A stretch of 7,065 nucleotides of DNA from an uncultured Desulfobacterales bacterium (GTDB lineage Bacteria > Desulfobacterota > Desulfobacteria > Desulfobacterales > G020354645): NCBI GenBank assembly GCA_947259865.1, contig CAMYNZ010000197.1, forward strand, positions 1 to 7,065. The letters are read 5' to 3'. A program made the position numbers and the translations under genes. Of this stretch, positions 1 through 6,961 are shown one piece after another. The notes beneath the pieces are model-generated. The model was given only the letters and a program-made list of their open reading frames with translations, did no database searches and was not told the DNA's origin. The first letter of the stretch is position 1, and each line of letters starts with the position of its first letter.

Positions 1-884
1 GCAGATTCGATCTCCAGGGCCATATCCGCCAGTTTGAATCCGATACCCTGGTGACGGATGACCGGCTTTCCAAAAGCCTCGCGCTCTTTGGCATAGGCCA
101 CGGCGAATTCCAGGGCACCGGCGGCGATACCGAGCGCCTGGGCTGCGACACCCAAACGTGAAAAGTCCAGGGTTTTCATAACAATCGGAAAACCCGAGCC
201 AATTTGACCCAGCAAATTGTCTGCCGGAATGCGGCAGTCCTCAAAGATCAGCTCCACGGTTTCCGAGGAGCGAATACCCAGCTTGTCCTCTTCTTTACCC
301 ACAACAAATCCAGGAGTACCTTTTTCAACGACAAACACGTCTGCCTTTTTTCGGCCTGATCCATCCGTATCGGTGACCGCATATACCGTTACAATATCGG
401 CCACCCCGCCATTGGTGATAAAATTCTTCTTACCGTTGAGAATATATGAGTCACCGTCTTTGACGGCCCGGCACCGGAGTCTGGCGACATCTGAGCCGGC
501 ATCCGGTTCAGTCAATGCAAAGGCCCCGATATGTTCACCGGTGGCCAGCTTTGGCAGGAACCGTTGCTTTTGTTCATCGGTTCCCCCCAGCAATATGGGC
601 AAACACCCCAATTCATGATCAGCAACCAGCAGCCCGCAAGATGCGTCCACCTTGGAAAGCTCCTCCACCGTAATGGCCAGAGCCAGCATGCCGGCGTCTG
701 TACCATCGTATTTTTCGGGAAAATCAATACCGAAAAGTCCGTTTTCACGCAGCAAATCCACCATTTGCCAGTCAAACTTGGCATCAATATCGCGCTGGGT
801 CGCACCGGGCTCAATCTTTTCTTTGGCAAGCCGTCTAACCATATCCTGCAACATACGCTGTTCTTCGGTCAGATCATATTGCAT
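1..884 (-). CDS. Acyl-CoA dehydrogenase, C-terminus cut by window edge
   Basis: This is a flavin-dependent acyl-CoA dehydrogenase, which introduces the alpha,beta double bond into an acyl-CoA and passes electrons to electron-transferring flavoprotein. The frame is open from ATG at 884 to position 1, giving 294 residues of the usual 380 or so. It begins MQYDLTEEQRML, as short- and medium-chain family members do. The family signature ALTEPDAGSD lies at residues 123-132, followed by LNGKKNFITNGGVADI (149-164) of the beta domain. REAFGKPVIRHQG at 268-280 is the conserved start of the C-terminal FAD-binding helical domain. The catalytic glutamate region falls beyond the window, so substrate class cannot be judged; butyryl-CoA-type is only a guess. 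The start is supported by AGGAGG (892-897) with 7-nt spacing. The gene is separated from the upstream operon by 454 bp of repeat-rich DNA, so it is probably transcribed on its own. Confidence 0.95.
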   Translation of the reverse strand, partial: MQYDLTEEQRMLQDMVRRLAKEKIEPGATQRDIDAKFDWQMVDLLRENGLFGIDFPEKYDGTDAGMLALAITVEELSKVDASCGLLVADHELGCLPILLGGTDEQKQRFLPKLATGEHIGAFALTEPDAGSDVARLRCRAVKDGDSYILNGKKNFITNGGVADIVTVYAVTDTDGSGRKKADVFVVEKGTPGFVVGKEEDKLGIRSSETVELIFEDCRIPADNLLGQIGSGFPIVMKTLDFSRLGVAAQALGIAAGALEFAVAYAKEREAFGKPVIRHQGIGFKLADMALEIES

Positions 885-891
885 GATAATT

Positions 892-897
892 CCTCCT
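892..897 (-). promoter_or_regulatory. Strong Shine-Dalgarno of the acyl-CoA dehydrogenase
   Basis: The minus strand reads AGGAGG, a full match to the anti-SD core, 7 nt before the ATG at 884. It fixes the start of the dehydrogenase and is the strongest ribosome binding site in the window. Confidence 0.85.
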
Positions 898-904
898 CTT
901 TAAA

Positions 905-915
905 TTGACCGTCAA
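905..915. promoter_or_regulatory. Operator-like palindrome before the acyl-CoA dehydrogenase
   Basis: TTGACCGTCAA is a perfect 5-bp inverted repeat around one central base. It sits 8 nt upstream of the Shine-Dalgarno and 21 nt upstream of the start codon. Fatty-acid oxidation genes are often controlled by TetR- or GntR-type repressors that bind short palindromes near the start. No regulator is encoded here, and the half-site does not clearly match a named operator known to me, so its function is inferred from position only. Confidence 0.3.
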
Positions 916-919
916 CCAC

Positions 920-939
920 CGGAGGGCTGAATGCCTCCG
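920..939. promoter_or_regulatory. Leader hairpin upstream of the acyl-CoA dehydrogenase
   Basis: CGGAGG (920-925) and CCTCCG (934-939) form a perfect 6-bp stem with an 8-nt loop. On the plus strand it is followed by ATTTTCTC, a weak terminator-like tail, but no plus-strand gene precedes it. On the minus strand it lies in the probable 5' leader of the dehydrogenase mRNA, about 35 nt before the start codon. It could affect mRNA stability or could be the edge of the neighbouring repeat. Confidence 0.35.
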
Positions 940-961
940 ATTTTCTCAATCCACGCTATTG

Positions 962-1203
962 GCCGGGCTAACCATCAGACATTATACCGATTATCAAAGT
1001 TGGTTTATGGCCCTTTAGCGCCTGCATGGGTATTTACCGCTGGGGTCCCCGCCCGGCAACAATAATTTGCGGAAACGGACGTTGTTTAGCATAGGACTCG
1101 GGATATGTCTACCCAATTGTTGCCTGAATCTTACATCTGGAGGCCTACGAGTCGTGCAAAATGATCGAAGCCACTCCCACCTATTGTTAAACACCCTGGT
1201 GTT
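962..1203. ncRNA. Hairpin-rich gene-free segment, candidate structured RNA or decayed repeat
   Basis: No convincing gene lies here, but the segment is dense in inverted repeats. GCCGGGC (962-968) can pair with GCCCGGC (1051-1057). GGGC plus AACCA (965-974) can instead pair with TGGTT and GCCC (1001-1013). GGCAACAAT (1055-1063) pairs perfectly with ATTGTTGCC (1116-1124). GACTCG (1095-1100) pairs with CGAGTC (1148-1153), which would cross the preceding stem as a pseudoknot. GGGGTCCCC (1042-1050) is a tight palindrome, and AACACC/GGTGTT (1190-1203) forms a small hairpin. Some pairings exclude each other, so one fold cannot be fixed by eye. No promoter or U-tract defines a transcript, and I do not recognise a known RNA family. 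The strand is undetermined. Confidence 0.3.
981..986 (-). promoter_or_regulatory. Possible -10 box for the acyl-CoA dehydrogenase
   Basis: The minus strand reads TATAAT, a perfect sigma-70 -10 hexamer, about 97 nt before the dehydrogenase start. At 15-18 nt spacing no recognisable -35 hexamer is present (CATAAA at 17 nt), and there is no extended -10 TG. The box also lies in the loop of a possible hairpin (965-1013). This is therefore a weak promoter candidate, listed because no better one was seen between the two transcription units. Confidence 0.25.
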
Positions 1204-1228
1204 CACTAGACCCCATCCAATATGAACA

Positions 1229-1303
1229 GTGGGAGCGGCATCTTGCCGCGATTAACTATCATTTCCCGCAGGATCGCGGGCTAAAGGGGCCCCGCGCTCC
1301 TGC
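1229..1303. repeat. REP-type inverted doublet (REPIN-like) after the operon
   Basis: Two related units face each other. On the plus strand, 1229-1252 begins GTGGGAGCG, contains the hairpin GCGGCATCTTGCCGC (1235-1249) and ends CGCGAT. On the minus strand, 1303 to 1273 begins GCAGGAGCG and also ends CGCGAT. The second unit folds strongly: GCAGGA-T-CGCGGG (1268-1280) pairs with CCCGCG-C-TCCTGC (1291-1303), a 13-bp stem with one mismatch and a 10-nt loop. The units can also pair with each other, GGAGCG (1232-1237) with CGCTCC (1295-1300) and CCGCGAT (1246-1252) with ATCGCGG (1273-1279). A GGAGCGGC-like head with an internal stem is typical of REP sequences moved in trans by RAYT (TnpA-REP) tyrosine transposases. 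The doublet begins 35 nt after the stop codon of the DUF6178-like gene and may protect or end the operon mRNA; there is no U-tract for a classical terminator. Confidence 0.6.
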
Positions 1304-1338
1304 CGACAACACTGCTTGGGAGAGATAAAAAGTCGGAT

Positions 1339-3099
1339 TTAATGGTTTCCCTCAAGTAAGAATAGATGGATATATCTTGGATCAAGGTCCTCGGTGATTA
1401 CCGCTCCATACTCGTTTTCGATCTCGGTAAAAAGATTCTCGAATACATGGCCTAAATTTTCCGCAATTTCGTAATCTTTCAGCGTTGATCGGTCACACAG
1501 CCAGTTTAAAAATGATACTTTCATGGCTTGCGATATTTTTTTTGACTTTGTTTCAGCTGGACCGAGTTGATCGAAAAACCCTTTGAACTGGTTCAGGGTA
1601 AGCGGGCGGGGGTCTTGGGAGAGCCCGCAAACATGTCGGGCCCAGAGAGTCAGGATCAAATTCTTAAAGGTCAATAACCCATAGGATGAAAGGGGAGCAA
1701 GTTTAATGCTCATTAAAGAAAGCAAGTTATCAAATGCAACAATATCATTGAGGATGATTTCAGTTTCGGTGATATCAGAGCTTGAAAAAAATTCACGGTA
1801 TATTTTTCCGCTTTTATAATTATCGAAGAATAAGGGTCTTTTTATCAAGAGGCCCCCGAGCACCCCCAGCCATGCCTCACCCCAGAAAGTCAACGATAGG
1901 CCTTGTCCGGCAAACCAGCAATTCGCAAACCATTTCTCCGCCCGCCATTTCAGTTGTAAGGCCTGTCCGTAACCGACCCTGAACAGATCGGCTAATAAAT
2001 ACCGCTGGATAAAGGCGGCAGAGTATTTTGGGAGATGGCTTTGAGACTTTTCGGAATCCCCGGTCAAGCGCTCAAGGCCAATGCTGACGTATCCACTGGC
2101 TTTTTTGACGACTTCCTTTAAGGCGTTTCTGTCCGGTATCGGTCTTTGATCTGCCGCAATTATTTGATTGCACAAACCGGCGAACTCAATCTGAAGGCGC
2201 TCTATATCCTCATCGATGCCAATCTGGCTCAACGCCCGGGCAAAAAGATTGTCTTGCTCGAGCATGCGGGTCGAATACTGGGGAACAGGGGTCAACACAT
2301 GCGGTGAGGATTCGGTTTGATTGGTTTTTGAATCTTGAGTTTTTATATCAGCCGGCTTTAAGGGATGATATATTCGGATGGCTTCTTCAAAAGGAAGAAA
2401 ACCCTTTTCTGCCAGCCTGACGTTGCGCCGGCGATAGGCTTCTTCTTCGGTCTCAGCCGGGATAATGTTGGCGGCCTCAAGCAAAATTTTTTGATAGGCA
2501 ATATGGTCGAAATCGGCCAGGCCTGCAATCAATTTGGCGAAAAATTCCCGGTATTGTTCCTTTAGGGTTTCACCGGCTTCTGCGGCCCCAGGGTCATCGG
2601 TCAGAGGATAGCTCAGAAGCCTGATATAATAAATATTGTCATGGGTGAAAAAGTCATCACCGAATTCAGAAGGGTCCTGGTCGTGTTCTCTGAGTTTAAC
2701 CTCAATGTTTTTAAATAAATAATACTCCAATATATCTGGTTTGCGATCGACCAACCAGTTTATACAGCGTTTCGGATCTGCCCTGCTGAGCAAATCAAGC
2801 CAGGCGGTAAGCGTTTTGATGCTGATTCGATCCTTATCCCACAATTCCATATCCAACAGATATTCCCATTGTTTGTCAGAAGCCAGGGCTAGAATCGGAA
2901 GGGCGTCCTGGCGACCGATATCCTGAATCAAGAGATAAAAATCTTCTTCCGGAAATGAATGCACAAGTGCTGCCGGCTGGGAAACATTTAGAATTCGATC
3001 AACAGCCTTTTCGGGGGGCACAGAAAGTATTTCTTTTCTTTCCGCGGCCAGACTGCGAATTCGCTCCAAAATCATTTTTTCTGGCAGATCATCATTCAT
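1339..3099 (-). CDS. DUF6178-like protein of unknown function
   Basis: This is a 586-residue soluble protein with no signal peptide or membrane segment that I can see. It fits my memory of DUF6178, an uncharacterised family found mainly in Deltaproteobacteria; no search was run. Residues 42-118 are helical and acidic, with PEEDFYLLIQDIG (50-62) and SDKQWEYLLDMELWDKDR (74-91). This spacing loosely recalls the MgtE N-terminal helical repeats, which is only an impression. A second conserved-looking block is at 155-248, including EEEAYRRRNVRLAEKGF (218-234). A polar linker at 250-275 (KTQDSKTNQTESS) separates it from a helical C-terminal half with a GEAWLGVLGGLLIKRPLFF stretch (407-425). No catalytic motif is recognisable. 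The start follows the tandem stops of the symporter by 18 nt, with only a weak AAGAG (3112-3116) at 12-nt spacing, so translation may depend on coupling. It is the last gene of the operon. Confidence 0.8.
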   Translation of the reverse strand: MNDDLPEKMILERIRSLAAERKEILSVPPEKAVDRILNVSQPAALVHSFPEEDFYLLIQDIGRQDALPILALASDKQWEYLLDMELWDKDRISIKTLTAWLDLLSRADPKRCINWLVDRKPDILEYYLFKNIEVKLREHDQDPSEFGDDFFTHDNIYYIRLLSYPLTDDPGAAEAGETLKEQYREFFAKLIAGLADFDHIAYQKILLEAANIIPAETEEEAYRRRNVRLAEKGFLPFEEAIRIYHPLKPADIKTQDSKTNQTESSPHVLTPVPQYSTRMLEQDNLFARALSQIGIDEDIERLQIEFAGLCNQIIAADQRPIPDRNALKEVVKKASGYVSIGLERLTGDSEKSQSHLPKYSAAFIQRYLLADLFRVGYGQALQLKWRAEKWFANCWFAGQGLSLTFWGEAWLGVLGGLLIKRPLFFDNYKSGKIYREFFSSSDITETEIILNDIVAFDNLLSLMSIKLAPLSSYGLLTFKNLILTLWARHVCGLSQDPRPLTLNQFKGFFDQLGPAETKSKKISQAMKVSFLNWLCDRSTLKDYEIAENLGHVFENLFTEIENEYGAVITEDLDPRYIHLFLLEGNH

Positions 3100-3117
3100 T
3101 GGTATTTTAGACTCTTA

Positions 3118-4845
3118 TTATTTTTTCCAGGTTGCAAATATGATTGAGCCCACAAAAACAGCAGCAATTATCAGTGATATCCCGGTAACCATATTTTTGA
3201 ACATTAGACTCCCGATACCAAAACAAAGGGCATAAACGACCGCAGACCCTAAAATCCAGTGGATACAGGATCGGATGAATTTGAAGTTCCATCCGATATC
3301 AGGATACTTCCGATAAATAGGGCCCCAGAAGGTCGGGAAGGGTTTTACTTTGGCACAAAATTTTTTCAAGTGTTCTTCGGACGTCGGGTTGGTAAGAAAA
3401 CACACGGTCAGCCAGGAGGCCGTGCAGAGCAATACAACGATAATAAATCGATATTGCCAATCCATGGCGGGGATATTATCCCAGTACCCAATTGCCTTAC
3501 CGAATTTAGGTGATAAAAGCGTGCTTCCGAGTCCGGATGCCGCCAGAGCTGCTATTTCGGCCCAGGCATTCACCCGCCACCAAAACCATCGGATGACGAT
3601 AACAATACCATAGCCGGCTGTAAGCATCGACATATAATACCAGGCATCGCTCACCGAATCCAGGTTGTACGCGATTATCACGGCAATTATGAGCATCAGC
3701 ACCGTGCTGATCTGCGAGGCCCTTACGTAATGTTTTTCGGTGGCATTTTTCATAATGAAACGCCTGTAAATATCATTCACCATGTAGGAAGCCCCGAAAT
3801 TTATGTGGGTATCAACCGTTGACATGAAAGCAGCCATGAGCGACGCAAGCATCAATCCTAAAAAGCCGGTCGGTAAAAGTTTGACAATTAACATGACATA
3901 GCCTGCTTCGGGTGCAGACAATTCCGGATATAAAACCAGGGAAACCATGGCTACAAAAATCATCGGCCAATAGTTAAAACCAAACGCAACGATCGCAAAA
4001 AAAATGGTGGCAAATGACGCATGTTTTTCATCTTTGGATGATATTATCCTCTGGGTGATTGCCGGCGGCGGATTCCCCCACCATTTCAAAGTCATGAATA
4101 CAATGAAGGTCACGAAAAAAGGCGTTCCCGCGGATGGGAAAAAACTAAGTCTTTCAGCCGCGCTCACAGCGCCGTATCTGTTGATTACCTGGCTAACGAG
4201 GTTTTCGATACCACCGATCTGAACCCAGGCAAAATAGGCTAAAATAAATGATCCGGTCGAACCAATGATAAATTGCAAAAAATCAGTGGCCGTAATGCCC
4301 CATAGACCGGATAAGGTTGTATATATGAGGGTAAAAAGAAGAATTGCGAATAGCAGTAAATTGGGATCGAATCCTGGAACCACAATTTCAGCCACCGTCC
4401 AGACCGCTTTAATGATCCATCCCAGGGTAACGGCATTGGCAAAAATGCCGAAATATACGCCCTTGAACCCTCTGAGAAAAGCAGCGGGTCTGCCATCATA
4501 GCGGAGTTCTATTAATTCTGCCGTCGTTATAATTTGAGATCGCCGCAACAGGGGAGCGAATATAAAAGCACCCAGCGCCCCGGCCCCACCCAGCGCAAAA
4601 GACCACGCATACCAGACTCCCGGTATCCCGTCCTTTGCAATGAGTCCGGTTATTCCCAGCGGCGTATCAATTGCAAAGGCCGAAGCGACCATGGACATGC
4701 CTGCCAGCCACCACGGTAAGACGCGACCGGATACAAAGTAATCGTCTACACTTTTTAACGCCCGCTTGGAAAAATATATACCTAGCAGAACACTGAAAAT
4801 CAGGTAAATGGATATTATGGTCCAGTCGAGTGTTGCCAACCCCAT
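3118..4845 (-). CDS. Sodium:solute symporter (SSS family), substrate unknown
   Basis: This inner-membrane permease of the SSS family (TC 2.A.21) should couple Na+ entry to uptake of a small solute. From the ATG at 4845 it has 575 residues and about 14-15 hydrophobic segments, somewhat above the usual 13-14. The N-terminal helix is followed by the family hallmark DYFVSGR (35-41). WWGNPPPAITQRI (255-267) is a conserved loop. MSTVDTHINFG (341-351) followed by DIYRRF (358-363) matches the TM8 region whose adjacent hydroxyl residues bind Na+ in vSGLT; here they are S342 and T343. A hydrophilic stretch near 488-525 precedes two extra C-terminal helices. The frame also opens with TTG at 4851, but ATG at 4845 has AGG at 6-nt spacing and is preferred. 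The gene ends in tandem TAA codons. Its coupling to PEP carboxykinase hints at carboxylate import, but the substrate cannot be read from sequence. Confidence 0.92.
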   Translation of the reverse strand: MGLATLDWTIISIYLIFSVLLGIYFSKRALKSVDDYFVSGRVLPWWLAGMSMVASAFAIDTPLGITGLIAKDGIPGVWYAWSFALGGAGALGAFIFAPLLRRSQIITTAELIELRYDGRPAAFLRGFKGVYFGIFANAVTLGWIIKAVWTVAEIVVPGFDPNLLLFAILLFTLIYTTLSGLWGITATDFLQFIIGSTGSFILAYFAWVQIGGIENLVSQVINRYGAVSAAERLSFFPSAGTPFFVTFIVFMTLKWWGNPPPAITQRIISSKDEKHASFATIFFAIVAFGFNYWPMIFVAMVSLVLYPELSAPEAGYVMLIVKLLPTGFLGLMLASLMAAFMSTVDTHINFGASYMVNDIYRRFIMKNATEKHYVRASQISTVLMLIIAVIIAYNLDSVSDAWYYMSMLTAGYGIVIVIRWFWWRVNAWAEIAALAASGLGSTLLSPKFGKAIGYWDNIPAMDWQYRFIIVVLLCTASWLTVCFLTNPTSEEHLKKFCAKVKPFPTFWGPIYRKYPDIGWNFKFIRSCIHWILGSAVVYALCFGIGSLMFKNMVTGISLIIAAVFVGSIIFATWKK

Positions 4846-4851
4846 TTTCAA

Positions 4852-4855
4852 CCTA
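4852..4855 (-). promoter_or_regulatory. Symporter Shine-Dalgarno overlapping the PEP carboxykinase stop
   Basis: The minus strand reads TAGG. TAG (4855-4853) is the stop of the PEP carboxykinase gene, and AGG (4854-4852) lies 6 nt before the symporter ATG at 4845. Ribosomes ending one gene are thus placed on the start of the next, which points to translational coupling and a shared mRNA. Confidence 0.6.
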
Positions 4856-6820
4856 GTTTAACTCTTGCAGTTGGGAAGGGCTCACAACAGAACCATATTT
4901 TTTCCTAAGGATCTGGAGCCCTTCTTTTTGCTCCTGCAAGACCTCAAAAAGTTTGGCCGGTATATTGGCTTCTTTTCCATAGGCTTCTATTTGCAAATCT
5001 ATTCTGGCGATAATATGATCGATGTAAAGAGAGAAATGTCTCACATACAGGTCTTGCGGATATTGCTTGTCGATTTTAGAGCTAAACAAATCCTTCAAGT
5101 CTTTATATTTCGGCAAATACCCGATGGGTGTCTCAATCGCCTCGGCCTCCTTATGGGCCCTTCTCTCCAGCCAGGCCATCCAGGCTTTAACATCCCGCTT
5201 CTCCCCCAGCAATTTCTGGGACGTTCCTCCCCTGGCGGCATCGGTCAGGAAGTAATTCAATCCGGCCATAATAGGTTGTTTGTCCGGCGCGATTCGGTCA
5301 CTCCCGAAAAATTGAAACTGGGCCTCCATGTATTCACCCAGGGAACCGGGTATAAATGGGGCATTGGCCCAAGGTTGCCGCCTTACACCGGTCGCGCCGA
5401 CTTCGGTGGCGGTTGCGGCAGACACGATGCAGGCGCCGATAACAACCCCCCGATCCGGATTTTTGGCTACCCATACCGGTGGCATCGTGTCACTGTCACG
5501 ACCGCTGTATGTAACGATACGGGTTTCTACGCCGCCGGAATTCTCATTCATTTCCGAATAATTTCCCAGCGCGCTATTGGACAGGGTGCAGCGTGAGTTG
5601 GGGTGGGACATGGGTATCTCTTTTCCGTTTTTATCAACCATCCCCCGTTCCCAATGTCCTTGAAAATTTTTGCCTTTTTGGGGCGGCGGATCCTCACCAT
5701 TGCCGGTCCACTGGGGCACACCGTTTTCATCAATCAAAACGTTGGACCATATCACCTCGGTGCCGGGTTTGCGCAGGCATTCCATCAGTTTGGGATCACC
5801 GTCCCAGTTTACATCCGCAACGATGCCGAATATACCGCATTCCGGATTGATGGATCGAATGGAGCCGTCTGCGGCAATCCACATCTGGGCCAGATCATCA
5901 CCCACAAAGTGATCCCCGGCCATGGCCGTGGTGGTTTTACCGCATCCGCTGGGTGCAGCCCCGGTCATCCAGGTGATGCGATCCCCGGGACCGGCAATGC
6001 CGGTTATAAACATATGCTCGGCCGCTTCTTGGCCCTTTTTTTCATAGACCGCTATATCAACCGCAAGGCGGTGATTTCCTTTTTTCATCAATAAGGTATT
6101 GCCGGCATAGGTGCAGTTGAAACTATAGGTCGTCTGATGGCTGCGATCCATATAGACCCTGGCATTGGGCAGATCTTCGGGCCGATTCAGCCCTTCACTG
6201 TGAATATTGCTAAAAAAATGTCCCAATTGCTCGACCTGACGGTCAAAATCCGAAAATGCGTTGCGATATAGAATTTCAGCGCTATGAAGCACATAGGTGG
6301 AGCTCGAAAGCTCCAATGCCGGGTTCGACACCGGAGATCCCACCGGTCCCCGAACATAAAAGCCGACCATCATGATTTTCCCGGCCATGATACCCGTCAT
6401 TTTTTCCCGGATATCGATCAGGGCCGCATCCCGATAGATCTTGTTGCCCAGAGAGCTGACCAGATCGTTGGGGTTGGCGATATAAAAAGTCCGATCAATG
6501 ATTCTGCCCTGCTCTTCTTTGAGATCAAAATGGATGGTGTGGCCCTTCATAGGAAGCGGCGCTTCTTCCCCCTTTTGGATGGACAGTTCTCTGATGTACT
6601 GTCTATCGGCCTCGGATCCGGTGTTGACAAAAACCTTATCCGGAGCGCACAGCACAATGGCATTCGCGATCTTAAGAATCACGTCCGTGTTTTTTATCTG
6701 TTGAATTCTGGTAAGATGCTCCGGATCCATCTTGCTTTCAAAAACCTTCATCGCCGCTTCGTGAGTGGCAATACCTCCCAATTCACTGACAATATCGATG
6801 CCTTCTTTTTTACCAAACAT
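4853..6820 (-). CDS. pckG: Phosphoenolpyruvate carboxykinase, GTP type, divergent
   Basis: This cytoplasmic enzyme interconverts oxaloacetate plus a nucleoside triphosphate with PEP, CO2 and the diphosphate, linking the C4 acid pool to gluconeogenesis. The product has 655 residues, against about 600-640 for the family. GRIIDRTFYI (105-114) fits the substrate-arginine region, and GPVGSP (158-163) matches GPLGSP of classical enzymes. Metal ligands appear conserved: K247 in NTLLMKKGNHR, H269 in AEHMFITG, D309 in FVGDDLAQM. The P-loop is APSGCGKTTTAM (289-300), with the reactive-loop cysteine kept (C293) but differing from the usual FPSACGKTN. HPNSR (406-410) and ETPIG (563-567) are typical. Two of the three phenylalanines that hold guanine in the human enzyme seem to be absent. 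ATG at 6820 has AAGGAG (6830-6835) at 9 nt; an upstream ATG at 6928 lies inside a repeat element and has no family similarity. First gene of the operon. Confidence 0.93.
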   Translation of the reverse strand: MFGKKEGIDIVSELGGIATHEAAMKVFESKMDPEHLTRIQQIKNTDVILKIANAIVLCAPDKVFVNTGSEADRQYIRELSIQKGEEAPLPMKGHTIHFDLKEEQGRIIDRTFYIANPNDLVSSLGNKIYRDAALIDIREKMTGIMAGKIMMVGFYVRGPVGSPVSNPALELSSSTYVLHSAEILYRNAFSDFDRQVEQLGHFFSNIHSEGLNRPEDLPNARVYMDRSHQTTYSFNCTYAGNTLLMKKGNHRLAVDIAVYEKKGQEAAEHMFITGIAGPGDRITWMTGAAPSGCGKTTTAMAGDHFVGDDLAQMWIAADGSIRSINPECGIFGIVADVNWDGDPKLMECLRKPGTEVIWSNVLIDENGVPQWTGNGEDPPPQKGKNFQGHWERGMVDKNGKEIPMSHPNSRCTLSNSALGNYSEMNENSGGVETRIVTYSGRDSDTMPPVWVAKNPDRGVVIGACIVSAATATEVGATGVRRQPWANAPFIPGSLGEYMEAQFQFFGSDRIAPDKQPIMAGLNYFLTDAARGGTSQKLLGEKRDVKAWMAWLERRAHKEAEAIETPIGYLPKYKDLKDLFSSKIDKQYPQDLYVRHFSLYIDHIIARIDLQIEAYGKEANIPAKLFEVLQEQKEGLQILRKKYGSVVSPSQLQELN

Positions 6821-6829
6821 GCGGTTTGT

Positions 6830-6835
6830 CTCCTT
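6830..6835 (-). promoter_or_regulatory. Shine-Dalgarno fixing the PEP carboxykinase start
   Basis: AAGGAG on the minus strand lies 9 nt before the ATG at 6820. It decides between this start and the ATG 108 nt further upstream at 6928, which lies within repeat DNA and would add 36 residues rich in N, P, T and K with no likeness to PEP carboxykinases. Confidence 0.8.
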
Positions 6836-6884
6836 CTTTTGTGAATTCGTTTTAACTAACTCAGGGGTCGGGGTATTTTTTTCA

Positions 6885-6897
6885 CGGCAAGATGCCG
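6885..6897. repeat. Hairpin CGGCAAGATGCCG shared with the REP doublet
   Basis: CGGCA and TGCCG form a 5-bp stem with a 3-nt loop, just inside the left end of the MITE-like element. The same 13 bases occur in the opposite orientation at 1236-1248 in the REP doublet. There is no T-run after the stem on either strand, so it is not a classical terminator. Confidence 0.5.
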
Positions 6898-6901
6898 GGT
6901 T

Positions 6902-6929
6902 GTTGCCTGCCGAGCCCAACAGCGGCAAC
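6902..6929 (-). repeat. Stem-loop inside the MITE-like element
   Basis: GTTGCC (6902-6907) pairs perfectly with GGCAAC (6924-6929). An inner 4-bp helix (6909-6912 with 6920-6923) is complete only on the minus strand, where a G-U pair replaces a C-A mismatch on the plus strand. This single position hints that, if transcribed, the minus strand is the folded one, the same direction as PEP carboxykinase. Confidence 0.4.
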
Positions 6930-6961
6930 TGCCTTGCATTTTACGGCCGGCTATTTAAAAC

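Noticed and set aside
920..947. Rho-independent terminator on the plus strand
   Set aside because: The stem is good, but the T-run is short and interrupted (ATTTTCTC), and no plus-strand gene precedes it.
1015..1206. A 63-codon minus-strand frame starting with GTG
   Set aside because: It has no Shine-Dalgarno, starts inside a hairpin, is rich in R, W and P, and runs across several inverted repeats. It is better explained as chance coding in repeat or RNA-like DNA.
4846..4851. TTG at 4851 as start of the symporter
   Set aside because: AGG would directly abut TTG with no spacing, while ATG two codons later has 6-nt spacing.
4865..5596. A 243-codon plus-strand open frame opposite PEP carboxykinase
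   Set aside because: It is fully antisense to a clearly conserved enzyme, and its translation has the composition of a shadow frame. The same holds for the other plus-strand frames inside the four genes.
6821..6928. N-terminal extension of 36 residues on PEP carboxykinase from the ATG at 6928
   Set aside because: The extension lies largely within the MITE-like element, has no ribosome binding site and no family likeness, whereas the ATG at 6820 has a good one.
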